From: Minisyncoccota bacterium
Lineage (GTDB): Bacteria; Patescibacteriota; Minisyncoccia; Phycocordibacterales; Phycocordibacteraceae
Assembly: GCA_022841985.1 (NCBI GenBank)
Contig: JALHQL010000008.1
Location: 1-40,130, forward strand
DNA length: 40,130 nt
Direction: 5' to 3'
Positions 6,497-14,132 of this stretch are shown one piece after another; within the stretch, counting starts at the first letter, position 1, and each line of letters opens with the position of its first letter. A program made the position numbers and the translations under genes. The notes under the pieces were generated by a model. That model was not told the origin of the DNA. It did not search any database and was given only the letters and a program-made list of their open reading frames with translations.

Positions 6497-7195
6497 ATGG
6501 CGCTCGTATTTGACATAGAAACGGTCGGCGAGTCGTGGGACGCACTCGACAAGACGACCCAACACAATCTGTCGTGGTATCTGCGTGAGTCGTCGAAGAA
6601 TCAAGAAGAATACGAATACGAGATGAAAGAACTTAAAGAGGGCATGGGACTTTCTCCCCTGACTGGTTTTATCGTTGCAATTGGTGTGTACGACAGTGAA
6701 CGAGAGAAAGGTGCGGTTTATTTTTCCGCTCCTGGCGCAACTATAGAAGCGAGTGAAGAAAACAGCATCAAATACGAAGTGATGGACGAGAAGGAAATGC
6801 TTGAACAATTTTGGAAAGTTGCCGCGGTTTGCGCGGAATTTGTCTCGTTCAACGGACGTAGTTTCGATGCTCCTTTCCTCGCTATTCGCTCGATGGTACA
6901 TAATGTTGTCCCGACAAAAGATTTGTTGAGCAATCGCTATCTTTCCATGCAGCGAGGAGCCACACACATTGATCTCATGGATCAACTCACTTTTTATGGG
7001 GCTGCGCGTTTCCGCAAGAGTTTGCATCTCTTCTGTCGTGCGCTTGGCATACAAAGTCCGAAAGCATCTGGGACCACCGGCGATGATGTCGCGACTCTCT
7101 ATAAAGAGAAGAAATATCTCGATATTGCTCGCTACAATGCCGGCGATCTCTTTGCTACTGCCGCACTCTACAAACGTTGGGTGAGTCTTCGATAA
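6497..7195 (+). CDS. DEDD-family 3'-5' exonuclease (PolB-exonuclease-like)
   Basis: A 232-residue stand-alone exonuclease. Exo I is FDIET (D6, E8), Exo II is SFNGRSFDAPFL (D124) and Exo III is YNAGDLFATAALY (Y213, D217), the four acidic residues of the DEDDy class. This matches the predicted 3'-5' exonucleases related to the proofreading domain of family B polymerases. The substrate, DNA or RNA, cannot be told from the sequence. ATG at 6497 is preferred to GTG at 6491 because of the -10 box. It is divergent from the PLD nuclease, so the two nucleases may be expressed together. Confidence 0.8.
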   Translation: MALVFDIETVGESWDALDKTTQHNLSWYLRESSKNQEEYEYEMKELKEGMGLSPLTGFIVAIGVYDSEREKGAVYFSAPGATIEASEENSIKYEVMDEKEMLEQFWKVAAVCAEFVSFNGRSFDAPFLAIRSMVHNVVPTKDLLSNRYLSMQRGATHIDLMDQLTFYGAARFRKSLHLFCRALGIQSPKASGTTGDDVATLYKEKKYLDIARYNAGDLFATAALYKRWVSLR

Positions 7196-7205
7196 CGATT
7201 ATAAT
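7177..7205 (+). promoter_or_regulatory. msrA promoter
   Basis: TTGGGT (7177-7182), a 17-base spacer and the consensus TATAAT (7200-7205) precede the ATG by six bases: a standard promoter with a predicted leaderless start. Confidence 0.6.
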
Positions 7206-7211
7206 AGCAGT

Positions 7212-7691
7212 ATGGAAAAGCAAGAGAAGGCAACATTTGCAGCAGGATGCTTCTGGGGGGTGGAAGCATCATTTCTGTCTGTGACGGGAGTAGTAGATGC
7301 GATTTCAGGATATACCGGTGGGCATGTCGAAAGCCCAACCTATGGACAGGTGTGTGAGGGCACTACTGGGCATGCTGAAGCAGTCGAAGTGTTCTTTGAT
7401 CCAAAAAAAGTTTCGTACGAAACGCTCGTGAAGAAATTTTTTACACTCCATGATCCTACCCAGATGAATCGACAGGGACCGGACGTTGGCGAACAGTATC
7501 GCTCAGTTATTTTCTATCACTCGCAGGAACAAAAAGAGATTGCTGAGAAAATTAAGCGAGAACTTGCTTCAAACTATTTACCAAAAACTATAGCAACATC
7601 AATCGAACCAGCTCAGGAATTCTTTAAGGCGGAGGAGTATCACCAACGCTATGCCGAAAAAAATCCCGGTCGCGTTGTCTGCCATATATAG
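7212..7691 (+). CDS. msrA: Peptide-methionine (S)-S-oxide reductase
   Basis: Repairs S-oxidised methionine. The 159-residue chain carries the active-site motif GCFWG with C13, the YTGGH and GHAEAVEV blocks, HDPTQMNRQGPDVGEQYRS, and a C-terminal cysteine (VVCHI) that could act as resolving residue. No signal peptide, so cytoplasmic. It faces msrB tail to tail; the two stop codons touch with no base between them. Confidence 0.96.
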   Translation: MEKQEKATFAAGCFWGVEASFLSVTGVVDAISGYTGGHVESPTYGQVCEGTTGHAEAVEVFFDPKKVSYETLVKKFFTLHDPTQMNRQGPDVGEQYRSVIFYHSQEQKEIAEKIKRELASNYLPKTIATSIEPAQEFFKAEEYHQRYAEKNPGRVVCHI

Positions 7692-8057
7692 TTAGCCTTT
7701 TTTCTCAAAATCAAGACACACCGAATTAATACAATAGCGTTTCCCGCCTTTCTCAGCAGGACCGTCATCAAATACATGACCCAAATGCCCTCCGCAGTTT
7801 TTGCAGAAAACTTCTGTTCGGTGTGAGTTGTGAGAATCATCGGGACGAGTACCAATATGTTCTGCGACCGCCGGGTCGGTAAAAGATGGCCAGCCGGTGC
7901 CCGAATCGAACTTCGCATCTGAGCTAAATAAGGTGGTGCCGCAGGCTCGACACGTGTACATACCCGCCTCGTGATTATCGACATACTTACCAGAAAAAGG
8001 AACTTCGGTCCCTCCTTCCCGCATCACTCGATGTTCCTCCGGAGTTAATTTTTTCAT
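7692..8057 (-). CDS. msrB: Peptide-methionine (R)-S-oxide reductase
   Basis: Repairs the R-epimer of methionine sulfoxide, complementing msrA next door. Of 121 residues, C36/C39 (CRAC) and C85/C88 (CKNC) are the zinc site, DSGTGWPSF is conserved, and RYCINS holds the catalytic C109; C114 nearby is an extra cysteine. Unlike several other proteins in this window, its zinc cysteines are intact. The ATG at 8057 lies six bases after TATGAT. Confidence 0.95.
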   Translation of the reverse strand: MKKLTPEEHRVMREGGTEVPFSGKYVDNHEAGMYTCRACGTTLFSSDAKFDSGTGWPSFTDPAVAEHIGTRPDDSHNSHRTEVFCKNCGGHLGHVFDDGPAEKGGKRYCINSVCLDFEKKG

Positions 8058-8063
8058 TTGTCC

Positions 8064-8069
8064 ATCATA
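8064..8069 (-). promoter_or_regulatory. -10 box TATGAT of msrB
   Basis: On the minus strand TATGAT precedes the msrB ATG (8057) by exactly six bases. The identical hexamer and spacing occur before pilD at 32478. Confidence 0.5.
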
Positions 8070-8147
8070 GCATTCAAAATTTTGTTTCCCGAACGCGCAT
8101 TCAAGGGACTATTCTCCATTACAAAGAACAACTGCTTGAATTAGAAG

Positions 8148-8873
8148 TTAGAGAATCACTTGACTATCGAAAAGGTGCTCGACTGGAATATTTGGATCAT
8201 TGAAATGATCAATAATCCATCGAGCGATATCTTCTGGCTGGACCGCTTGGGCACGTTTCTCCTCGGTATCAAGTAAATCACGATTATCCAGAGTGTTAAC
8301 GATCGCCGGTTGAAGATCAGTCGCTCTCACCATGCTTTTCTCAAGTTGAAGTTCGTGGCCCATCGCGAGTATAAACTGTCGTGCGGCTGCTTTCATCGGA
8401 CCGTAACTCAAGTTGCCTACAAGCTCACGCCGAATCGCCGCGTGTGAAGATATGTTAATGATAAGTCCCGTATCTCTCTCGGTTTGCCTGAAAAAGCGTT
8501 GGGCCGTAAAGGCGGCCACCAGGGTAGGTAGGAAGAGCGATTCGAAATGCCGCAGTGCAAGATCACGAGCTTCATCGGGCTGATTTTTAATCGAGAGTCG
8601 GTCCCATCGTCCCGCGGTAATGACTACGGCATCGACATGGCCGAAGGTATTTTGAGCGGTCAAGAGTAGTTTTTCCACCATAGCTGGCTTGGTGGCGTCA
8701 GTTGTCACCGCGAGCGTTCGATCCGTGCCAAGTTTTTTTGACAGAACCTCAAGTTTCTCAGATGTTCGTGCGGATAACACTATGTTAGCGCCCGCTTCAT
8801 GGAAAACCCGCGACAAGACACTGCCAATGTTACCGCTCGCGCCAATCACGATGATTGTTTTGCCTTGTATCAT
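8148..8873 (-). CDS. Short-chain dehydrogenase/reductase
   Basis: A 241-residue classical SDR that should use NAD(P)H in the cytoplasm. The Rossmann glycine motif is GASGNIG (11-17), followed by the NAG-like TAG (86-88), S142/S143 and the catalytic Y157-x-x-x-K161. The second Rossmann strand ends in SAR (34-36), a basic residue that may favour NADP. The substrate cannot be read from the sequence. The start is supported by AAAGGAG (8885-8879), five bases upstream, and by TATACT at 8904-8899, so this gene has a short leader rather than a leaderless start. Confidence 0.85.
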   Translation of the reverse strand: MIQGKTIIVIGASGNIGSVLSRVFHEAGANIVLSARTSEKLEVLSKKLGTDRTLAVTTDATKPAMVEKLLLTAQNTFGHVDAVVITAGRWDRLSIKNQPDEARDLALRHFESLFLPTLVAAFTAQRFFRQTERDTGLIINISSHAAIRRELVGNLSYGPMKAAARQFILAMGHELQLEKSMVRATDLQPAIVNTLDNRDLLDTEEKRAQAVQPEDIARWIIDHFNDPNIPVEHLFDSQVIL

Positions 8874-8967
8874 GCCGTCTCCTTTATTTTATCAGAGAAG
8901 TATATACCTGTTCTGCGGGCAAATAATTAGTTGCGTATAGGTATCTTAGCGCGTATTCTAGGCATTA

Positions 8968-10137
8968 ATGAAGCACGTCTTGACCGTTCTTCTTCTTGTG
9001 GCATTCCTGTTGCCCATGAGCGCATTTGCGGCAAATTCACCATCTTCTTTTTCCGCTGCACGCGCGCTCTTGTCCGCGAGTTCTTCACCAGGGAATGCAT
9101 ATGCAGCAGGCGTATCGGTCGTGCTTACGGCACCAGTCGCGGGGGACTTCTCGGCTTTTGGCGGATCAGTTGTTACTGCGGCAAAAGTATCGGGCGATGA
9201 ACTTCTTGTTGCCGGTTCAATAAGTTCTCGTGCAAAAATTTCAGGAGATCTTCGGGTAATAGGGGGAAGTATTAACATCGGGGAATCAGTCGCGGGTGAT
9301 CTTGCTGCTTTCGGTCTCTCTGTATATAACGCTGGTCGCGTCGCGGGGAGTATTTTCATTATCGCCGCAAATACTACTTTGACCAACGGTGCTTCCGGCC
9401 CAGTCACTATTTATGGTAATAATATTTCACTCGCTGGCGATTTTGCGGGCAACGTTGATATTGTTGCGAGTGGCCGAGTCACTCTTGCGGAAAACACCAT
9501 TATCCGGGGGAAACTTTCCTACGAGACGCCCGAAAAGGCAGGAATTCCCGCATCCGCAAAGATACTCGGGGGAGTCAGCTATACAAATGCTTCCTATCTG
9601 CCTGATATCGGGACTTCGCGTATACTCGCGCTCGTGAGTGTCGGTTTCTTCCTTTTCGTTCGTATCCTGGGAGCGCTCATCCTCGCAGGACTTCTAGCCG
9701 GTCTTTTCCCGAGGCTTGCAGAAGCAGTTGTCGAACGGGCCTATGCCGAGCGTGCGCGGAGTATTCTGCTTACGATGCTGCTTGGGTTTGCGATACTTGT
9801 CGCAGCGCCAATCCTTATTTTGCTGCTCGCGGTTACGTTCGTCGGTATTGGTCTCGCGCTCCTGCTCTTTCTTATGTACGTCTCTTTGGTACTTTTTGCG
9901 CTGCTCTACGCAGGCATTCTGCTCGGCAGCATGTTTGCCCGCCGATTTGCAAAGCGGGAGACAGTGCTGTGGCGCGACGGAGTGTTTGGTATGCTGGCAC
10001 TCTCGCTTATCGCGCTAGTGCCAATCATTGGTCCTTTCATAGTGTTCTCTCTGGCCGTCTTTTCTGCAGGCGCTCTTCTCCTCATTTTTTTCAATTTCGC
10101 CTTCCCACATGAAGATCGGACGTCTGAAATGCTCTAA
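8968..10137 (+). CDS. Secreted-domain polymer-forming (bactofilin-like) membrane protein
   Basis: A 389-residue protein. Residues 1-21 are a signal peptide ending SAFAA. Residues about 45-185 are a glycine- and valine-rich series of short beta repeats (GDFSAFGGSVV, GDELLVAGSI, GDLRVIGGSI, GDLAAFGLSV), the pattern of a polymer-forming beta-helix related to bactofilin/CcmA. Residues about 210-380 hold five or so hydrophobic segments (FLFVRILGALILAGLL, LLGFAILVAAPILILLL, ALLLFLMYVSLVLFALL and others). The likely topology is an outer-face beta-helix tied to a membrane domain, perhaps a shape or envelope scaffold; the function is inferred. TATTCT lies eight bases before the ATG. nth begins nine bases after the stop. 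Confidence 0.7.
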   Translation: MKHVLTVLLLVAFLLPMSAFAANSPSSFSAARALLSASSSPGNAYAAGVSVVLTAPVAGDFSAFGGSVVTAAKVSGDELLVAGSISSRAKISGDLRVIGGSINIGESVAGDLAAFGLSVYNAGRVAGSIFIIAANTTLTNGASGPVTIYGNNISLAGDFAGNVDIVASGRVTLAENTIIRGKLSYETPEKAGIPASAKILGGVSYTNASYLPDIGTSRILALVSVGFFLFVRILGALILAGLLAGLFPRLAEAVVERAYAERARSILLTMLLGFAILVAAPILILLLAVTFVGIGLALLLFLMYVSLVLFALLYAGILLGSMFARRFAKRETVLWRDGVFGMLALSLIALVPIIGPFIVFSLAVFSAGALLLIFFNFAFPHEDRTSEML

Positions 10138-10146
10138 GACGCACCA

Positions 10147-10812
10147 ATGGCATCAAAATATGTAGAGAGGGAAAAGCGTGCGAAAGGAATAGTTTCGTAT
10201 TTGAAAAGGACGTATCCAATTCCGAAGAGCGAGCTCGTGCATACGACACCGTTTCAATTTGTTGTTGCGGTAATACTCTCAGCACAATGTACTGATAAGG
10301 CGGTAAACAAATTGACGGCGAATCTTTTTAAGAAATATAAAACGCCTCGCGACTTTGCAAATGCAAAGCCGGCAATTTTTACAAAAGAAATTTCCTCGGT
10401 CACCTTTTTTCGTAATAAAGCAAAAGCGATTATCGGCGCGGCGAAAGAGATACAATCGCGACACAAAGGAGTCGTGCCATGCACCGAAAGGGAACTGGTC
10501 GAATTGCCTGGTGTGGGCTACAAGACAGCACATGTTATTCTCGGCGAACTCTATGGCATCTGGGAAGGTATTCCAACTGATACACATGTGAAGCGTTTCG
10601 CGAAGCGATTCGATCTGACTGACAATACTGATCTCACAAAAATCTCAAAAGATCTTGAAGCACTTATTCCAAAAAAAGATTGGAAATATGTAAACAATGG
10701 TCTCGTTCTGTATGGCCGTTACGTGTGTCCCGCCCGCCCGCATGACTGTGTTAGGCATTCTCTTACGAAGCTCTGGCCGTCCGCCGCGCTGCGTTGGCCG
10801 AAAACGAAATGA
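10147..10812 (+). CDS. nth: Endonuclease III homologue with broken Fe-S motif
   Basis: A base-excision repair glycosylase/AP lyase of the HhH-GPD family that removes oxidised pyrimidines. Of 221 residues, the helix-hairpin-helix is LPGVGYKTA (120-128) with catalytic K126, and the catalytic aspartate is D145 in TDTHVKR. The usual iron-sulfur loop is Cx6Cx2Cx5C; here C194 and C201 remain but the third and fourth positions are H204 and W210, so a normal 4Fe-4S cluster is not expected. Its TGA overlaps the ATG of mutY (ATGA), so the two repair genes are coupled. Confidence 0.9.
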   Translation: MASKYVEREKRAKGIVSYLKRTYPIPKSELVHTTPFQFVVAVILSAQCTDKAVNKLTANLFKKYKTPRDFANAKPAIFTKEISSVTFFRNKAKAIIGAAKEIQSRHKGVVPCTERELVELPGVGYKTAHVILGELYGIWEGIPTDTHVKRFAKRFDLTDNTDLTKISKDLEALIPKKDWKYVNNGLVLYGRYVCPARPHDCVRHSLTKLWPSAALRWPKTK

Positions 10813-11606
10813 ATATATTGCACTTCCGTAAAATTGTTTGGACACATTACAAAAAATATGGACGCCATGAACTACCGTGGCGGAAAACGAAAGACCCATA
10901 CAAAATCCTTGTTTCGGAAGTGATGTTGCAACAAACGCAAGTGGAGCGGGTGATTCCTTTTTATATAAATTTTCTGAAGAAGTTTCCGACGACATATCGA
11001 CTTGCCGATGCTCCGCTCTCTGATGTGTTGAAAAGCTGGCAAGGACTCGGCTATAATCGTCGCGCGAAGATGCTTCATGCCGCCGCAAAAGCGCTTCGCG
11101 TAACAAGGTCTGATTCTGTTGCGGAGCTGGAGAAGTTGCCGGGCGTTGGGCCATACACTGCTCGCGCTGTGGCGGCTTTTGCTTACAATCAGAATGTTAT
11201 CGTGATTGAAACGAATGTTCGTACCGCAGTCATGCATCATTTCTTTCCGAATGAGAAAAAAGTTTCGGATGCAGAGATAGAAAAAATACTCATAGAGGCG
11301 TTGCTAAAAGGGAAGGCTCGAGAGTGGTACAGCGCACTTATGGATTATGGGAATTATCTGAAGCGTTCAGGAATTTCGCTCAATAAAAAAAGCGCCCTGC
11401 ATACGAAGCAATCGAAATTTGCTGGGTCTTTGCGGGAAGTGCGCGGTGCAATCGTGCGTCTTCTTGCTCGAAAGTCGGCTTCGCCGGCGAGCATTATGAA
11501 ACTCTTTGATGTTTCGCGTCGCGCACAATTACTTGAAGCCCTAGAGGCGTTATGTGAGGAAAGTCTGATAAAGAAAAAGGGCACAAGGTACTCTCTTGTA
11601 GATTAA
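10809..11606 (+). CDS. mutY: MutY-like adenine DNA glycosylase lacking the Fe-S cluster
   Basis: Expected to remove adenine mispaired with 8-oxoguanine. Residues 31-50 (YKILVSEVMLQQTQVERVIP) carry the MutY-specific glutamate E37, and LPGVGPYTA (110-118) is the HhH. Two departures are clear: the catalytic aspartate of DGNVKRV is glutamate (E134 in VIETNVRTAV), and the region after MDYGNYLK contains none of the four cluster cysteines. A winged-helix-like tail (residues about 205-265) stands where MutY has its NUDIX-like domain. At 265 residues it is shorter than the usual 340-360. The start at 10809 follows from the ATGA overlap with nth. Confidence 0.82.
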   Translation: MNILHFRKIVWTHYKKYGRHELPWRKTKDPYKILVSEVMLQQTQVERVIPFYINFLKKFPTTYRLADAPLSDVLKSWQGLGYNRRAKMLHAAAKALRVTRSDSVAELEKLPGVGPYTARAVAAFAYNQNVIVIETNVRTAVMHHFFPNEKKVSDAEIEKILIEALLKGKAREWYSALMDYGNYLKRSGISLNKKSALHTKQSKFAGSLREVRGAIVRLLARKSASPASIMKLFDVSRRAQLLEALEALCEESLIKKKGTRYSLVD

Positions 11607-11612
11607 AAAGAA

Positions 11613-11648
11613 AAACTGGGCGGAAGACATAAAGTCTCCACCCAGTTT
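11613..11648. terminator. Convergent terminator after mutY
   Basis: AAACTGGGCGGA..GAC pairs with GTC..TCCACCCAGTTT. On the minus strand the stem is followed by TTTTTCTTTTT, so it best serves the zinc-ribbon gene, but it can also stop the nth-mutY transcript. Confidence 0.75.
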
Positions 11649-11653
11649 AAGGA

Positions 11654-11833
11654 CTAAGCGGATTTGAGAATTTCGCGTCGGGCGGGAGATAGAGGGCTTA
11701 TAGAAAATTTTTTCCCGCATTTCCCGCAGGTAGCTTTCGTACTTCCATGTTCAGGGGGTCTTCGGCGTGATTTTCCGCAGGGACATGATACAAGAAGTTC
11801 TTCCTCTTCAGTGTTGCGGTCTTCTTTTGTCAT
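11654..11833 (-). CDS. Small zinc-ribbon-like protein
   Basis: A 59-residue protein not assignable to a named family. An acidic start (MTKEDRNTEEEEL) is followed by SCPCGKSRRRPPEHG and ATCGKCGKKFSI: two cysteine pairs (CPC and CGKC) about 17 residues apart that could bind zinc, around a basic patch that could bind nucleic acid. The start at 11833 is chosen for its strong Shine-Dalgarno AAAGGAGG (11849-11842). It has its own sigma-70-type promoter and terminator, so it is an independent unit. Confidence 0.65.
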   Translation of the reverse strand: MTKEDRNTEEEELLVSCPCGKSRRRPPEHGSTKATCGKCGKKFSISPLSPARREILKSA

Positions 11834-11903
11834 CAGCGATTCCTCCTTTATGAAATAATCGTCAAGTCTCAAAAACGATGAACTTATTTTCTGTCTGTAT
11901 GCA

Positions 11904-11931
11904 TTTATAGAGCATCTGATTTGAGAGTCAA
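11904..11931 (-). promoter_or_regulatory. Promoter of the zinc-ribbon gene
   Basis: On the minus strand TTGACT (11931-11926), a 16-base spacer and TATAAA (11909-11904) form a good promoter. It predicts a leader of about 65 bases ending in AAAGGAGG, in contrast to the leaderless genes nearby. Confidence 0.65.
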
Positions 11932-11980
11932 GTGGCGTGGGTGTGAACGGTGTGTAATCCCCCAAGATTTTTTAGAGTTA

Positions 11981-12119
11981 CAAACGAAACGCAGCGAGGT
12001 TTTCCTCGCTGCGTTTCGTTTGGAGTCTTTTGTTACTACCAAACGGGCAAATGAAGAAGAAATTTCGATTTTATTCTTCCGGACAAGCGCTGGTAGTAAG
12101 CTTTTTCTGCAAAGCTTAC
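11981..12119 (+). repeat. Three-hairpin repeat, copy 1 (after RNase J)
   Basis: H1 is a perfect 19-bp stem with TTTT loop (11981-12022) that can also act as terminator. Core A reads TTACTACCAAACGGG (12033-12047). H2 pairs 12053-12063 with 12068-12079 around TTCG. H3 pairs GTAAGCTTT (12096-12104) with 12110-12119. The stop codon of RNase J (12116-12118) lies inside H3. An extra inverted pair ACTACCA/TGGTAGT (12034-12040, 12091-12097) encloses H2. Confidence 0.75.
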
Positions 12120-14050
12120 ATTCCGATTAGCACTGGAATTACCATCGGCGCTTTGTTGGTGCGTGCGAAGAGGAAGCCGGCTAGAACGTCGGTTAGATTA
12201 TTCTTCACGTAGTCAAGATCAATCGGATTCATATTGCTGGTTGAATCCTCAATCGTTTTCTTTATGAGAATTCGCGCCTCGTTGAGAAGGCTCTGTGATT
12301 CGCGCAGGTAGATGAAGCCGCGACTAATAATGTCGGGCGACTTGCGCAACTTACCGGTCTTCAAGTTCACGCTCGCAATGATGACGAACATGCCGTCTTT
12401 CGCAAGCGATTGGCGATCGCGGATGACAACTTCTTGTATATCGCCAATAGTGAAACCATCGACGACCATCGGGGCGGAAGGTACTTTCTGTTTGTGCACA
12501 TTCATCCGCACGCCATCTTCGATGTCAATGACCGTTCCATTGTCCGGGATGATGATGTTCTCGCGTGGAAAACCAGACTGCTCGAGCGCCTTCGCATGGC
12601 AGGTCGTCATGGATCGGTAGCCATAGGCAGGCATAAAGAATTTTGCATTCACCTGCTTGTTGATCCAGACGAGCTCGCCGGTGTTGCCGTGGCCGGTCGA
12701 GTGGACGTCGCTTGAGCGATAGTGGATAAGCGTGACGTTGTGTCGGTAGAGATTGTCTTTGAGTTTTTGCACTGACATCTCATTGCCCGGGATGACGGAG
12801 GAGGAGAGCACAATCGTATCGCGCTCGTTCAATGTGATGTATTTGTGTTGCTTGGTCGCGATGCGCATGAGCGCAGCAAATTCTTCGCCCTGCGCTCCGG
12901 TCGAAAGGATGACGATTTTATCTGGCGGATAATTGCCGATATCTTGCGCGGAGATGAGGGTATCTTTCGAAATCTTGAGGAGTCCGGCTTTTTCGGCAAT
13001 CTCGAGATTATTTTTTATAGAACGGCCTTCAGTCACGATCTTTTTGCCGAGTTTTTCTGCGGTTTCTATGATGTGCATCATACGTTCGAATTGCGATGCA
13101 AATGTGCCGATGATGAGACGGCCGGACACCGTCTTGATGATGTCTTCCAAAGTCTGGATGACGCGCTTTTCGGGGATGGAGAATCCGTCCTTTTCAGCAT
13201 TGGTCGAGTCGGCGATGAAGAATATATTCTTATCTTTTGCAAGATTGCCCCAAGTCTTCACTTCGCGTTCAGTCGGGATACCGTCATTATGGTCGAGTTT
13301 GAGGTCGCCCGTGATGACGACATTGCCTTGCGGCGTTTCGATCGAACAGCCCATCGAGTCTGGAATCGAGTGCGTAACGGGGAAGAATTTCACGCGCGTA
13401 TTCCCGATCACGACCGACTGGCCGACTTCCACGACGTTCATTTCTGATTTCGGTACGTCCGGGTATTCTTCCTGCCGGCGCTGAATCATGATCGAGGTGA
13501 TTTTTTGTGTGTAGATCGGTGGCGTATTGAAACGCGGCAGAATAAAAGGAATGCCACCGATGTGGTCGAGATGGCCGTGCGTGATAATGACGCCTTTCAC
13601 GCGGGCGGCGTTCTTTTCGAGATATTTGGTATTCGGAAGGATGTAATCAACCCCGGGAGAGGTATCTTCGGAGACGAACTGGAAGCCTGCGTCGAAGACG
13701 AGAATATCGCCAGTCGCGCCGATTTCGACAGCAGTCATGTTGCGGCCGACTTCTTCAACGCCGCCAAGCGGAATGATGCGAACCGTGGTTGGTCCGGGCT
13801 GTTCGGGGAAGTAGTCGATAGGACGAACTGTGCGCGTTGATGTGGCGTTCGGGCGGCGAAGTATCCGTTGGATACGGCGCGAAGCGCCGCCGGGACGTGA
13901 AGCTCCTCGATGATCTGCACGACCACTGCGCTCGCGACTTCCTGAGGAGCGAGCGTGGTTCGGCTGTACTTCGCGTCCTGGTCTTGCTGCGGATACCGGG
14001 TTCTCTTTTTGGATTTCCGGTGCTGGCGCTGGTGCGGGTGCTGAATTCAT
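12116..14050 (-). CDS. rnj: Ribonuclease J
   Basis: A 5'-3' exo- and endoribonuclease of the MBL/beta-CASP class, central to mRNA turnover and rRNA maturation. The 644 residues begin with about 85 of low complexity, rich in Pro, Ala, Arg and Gly (APAPAPAPEIQ, RGASRPGGASRR), probably a disordered RNA-binding tail. The catalytic core starts at RIIPLGGVEEVGRN (91-104) and has THGHLDH at 157-163. PVTHSIPDS, ITGDLKLDH, GTFASQ and the C-terminal HSTGHGNTGEL motif follow. The last codons (GM, stop) run into repeat copy 1. No clear -10 box is seen upstream, so it may be read with the solute-binding gene 82 bases away. Confidence 0.93.
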   Translation of the reverse strand: MNSAPAPAPAPEIQKENPVSAARPGREVQPNHARSSGSRERSGRADHRGASRPGGASRRIQRILRRPNATSTRTVRPIDYFPEQPGPTTVRIIPLGGVEEVGRNMTAVEIGATGDILVFDAGFQFVSEDTSPGVDYILPNTKYLEKNAARVKGVIITHGHLDHIGGIPFILPRFNTPPIYTQKITSIMIQRRQEEYPDVPKSEMNVVEVGQSVVIGNTRVKFFPVTHSIPDSMGCSIETPQGNVVITGDLKLDHNDGIPTEREVKTWGNLAKDKNIFFIADSTNAEKDGFSIPEKRVIQTLEDIIKTVSGRLIIGTFASQFERMMHIIETAEKLGKKIVTEGRSIKNNLEIAEKAGLLKISKDTLISAQDIGNYPPDKIVILSTGAQGEEFAALMRIATKQHKYITLNERDTIVLSSSVIPGNEMSVQKLKDNLYRHNVTLIHYRSSDVHSTGHGNTGELVWINKQVNAKFFMPAYGYRSMTTCHAKALEQSGFPRENIIIPDNGTVIDIEDGVRMNVHKQKVPSAPMVVDGFTIGDIQEVVIRDRQSLAKDGMFVIIASVNLKTGKLRKSPDIISRGFIYLRESQSLLNEARILIKKTIEDSTSNMNPIDLDYVKNNLTDVLAGFLFARTNKAPMVIPVLIGM

Positions 14051-14132
14051 AACGATTGATTAGTTAGTTGGATAAGATTGTTAAATTAAAACTGGAACCC
14101 GTACGAAAATAAATGATCTGGAACGACACTCG

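Noticed and set aside
6476-7054. N-terminal extension of the PLD nuclease frame (about 190 further codons upstream of 6475)
   Set aside because: It is fully antisense to the exonuclease gene, which has all DEDD motifs, and a signal peptide begins right after the ATG at 6475.
10738-10812. Frameshift causing loss of the Nth Fe-S cysteines
   Set aside because: The frame is open to a TGA that overlaps the mutY ATG in the usual ATGA manner, and the first two cysteines are in frame, so a recent frameshift is not needed to explain it.
12845-13484. Two long plus-strand frames inside the RNase J gene
   Set aside because: Both are antisense to conserved RNase J motifs and show no recognisable domain or ribosome binding site.
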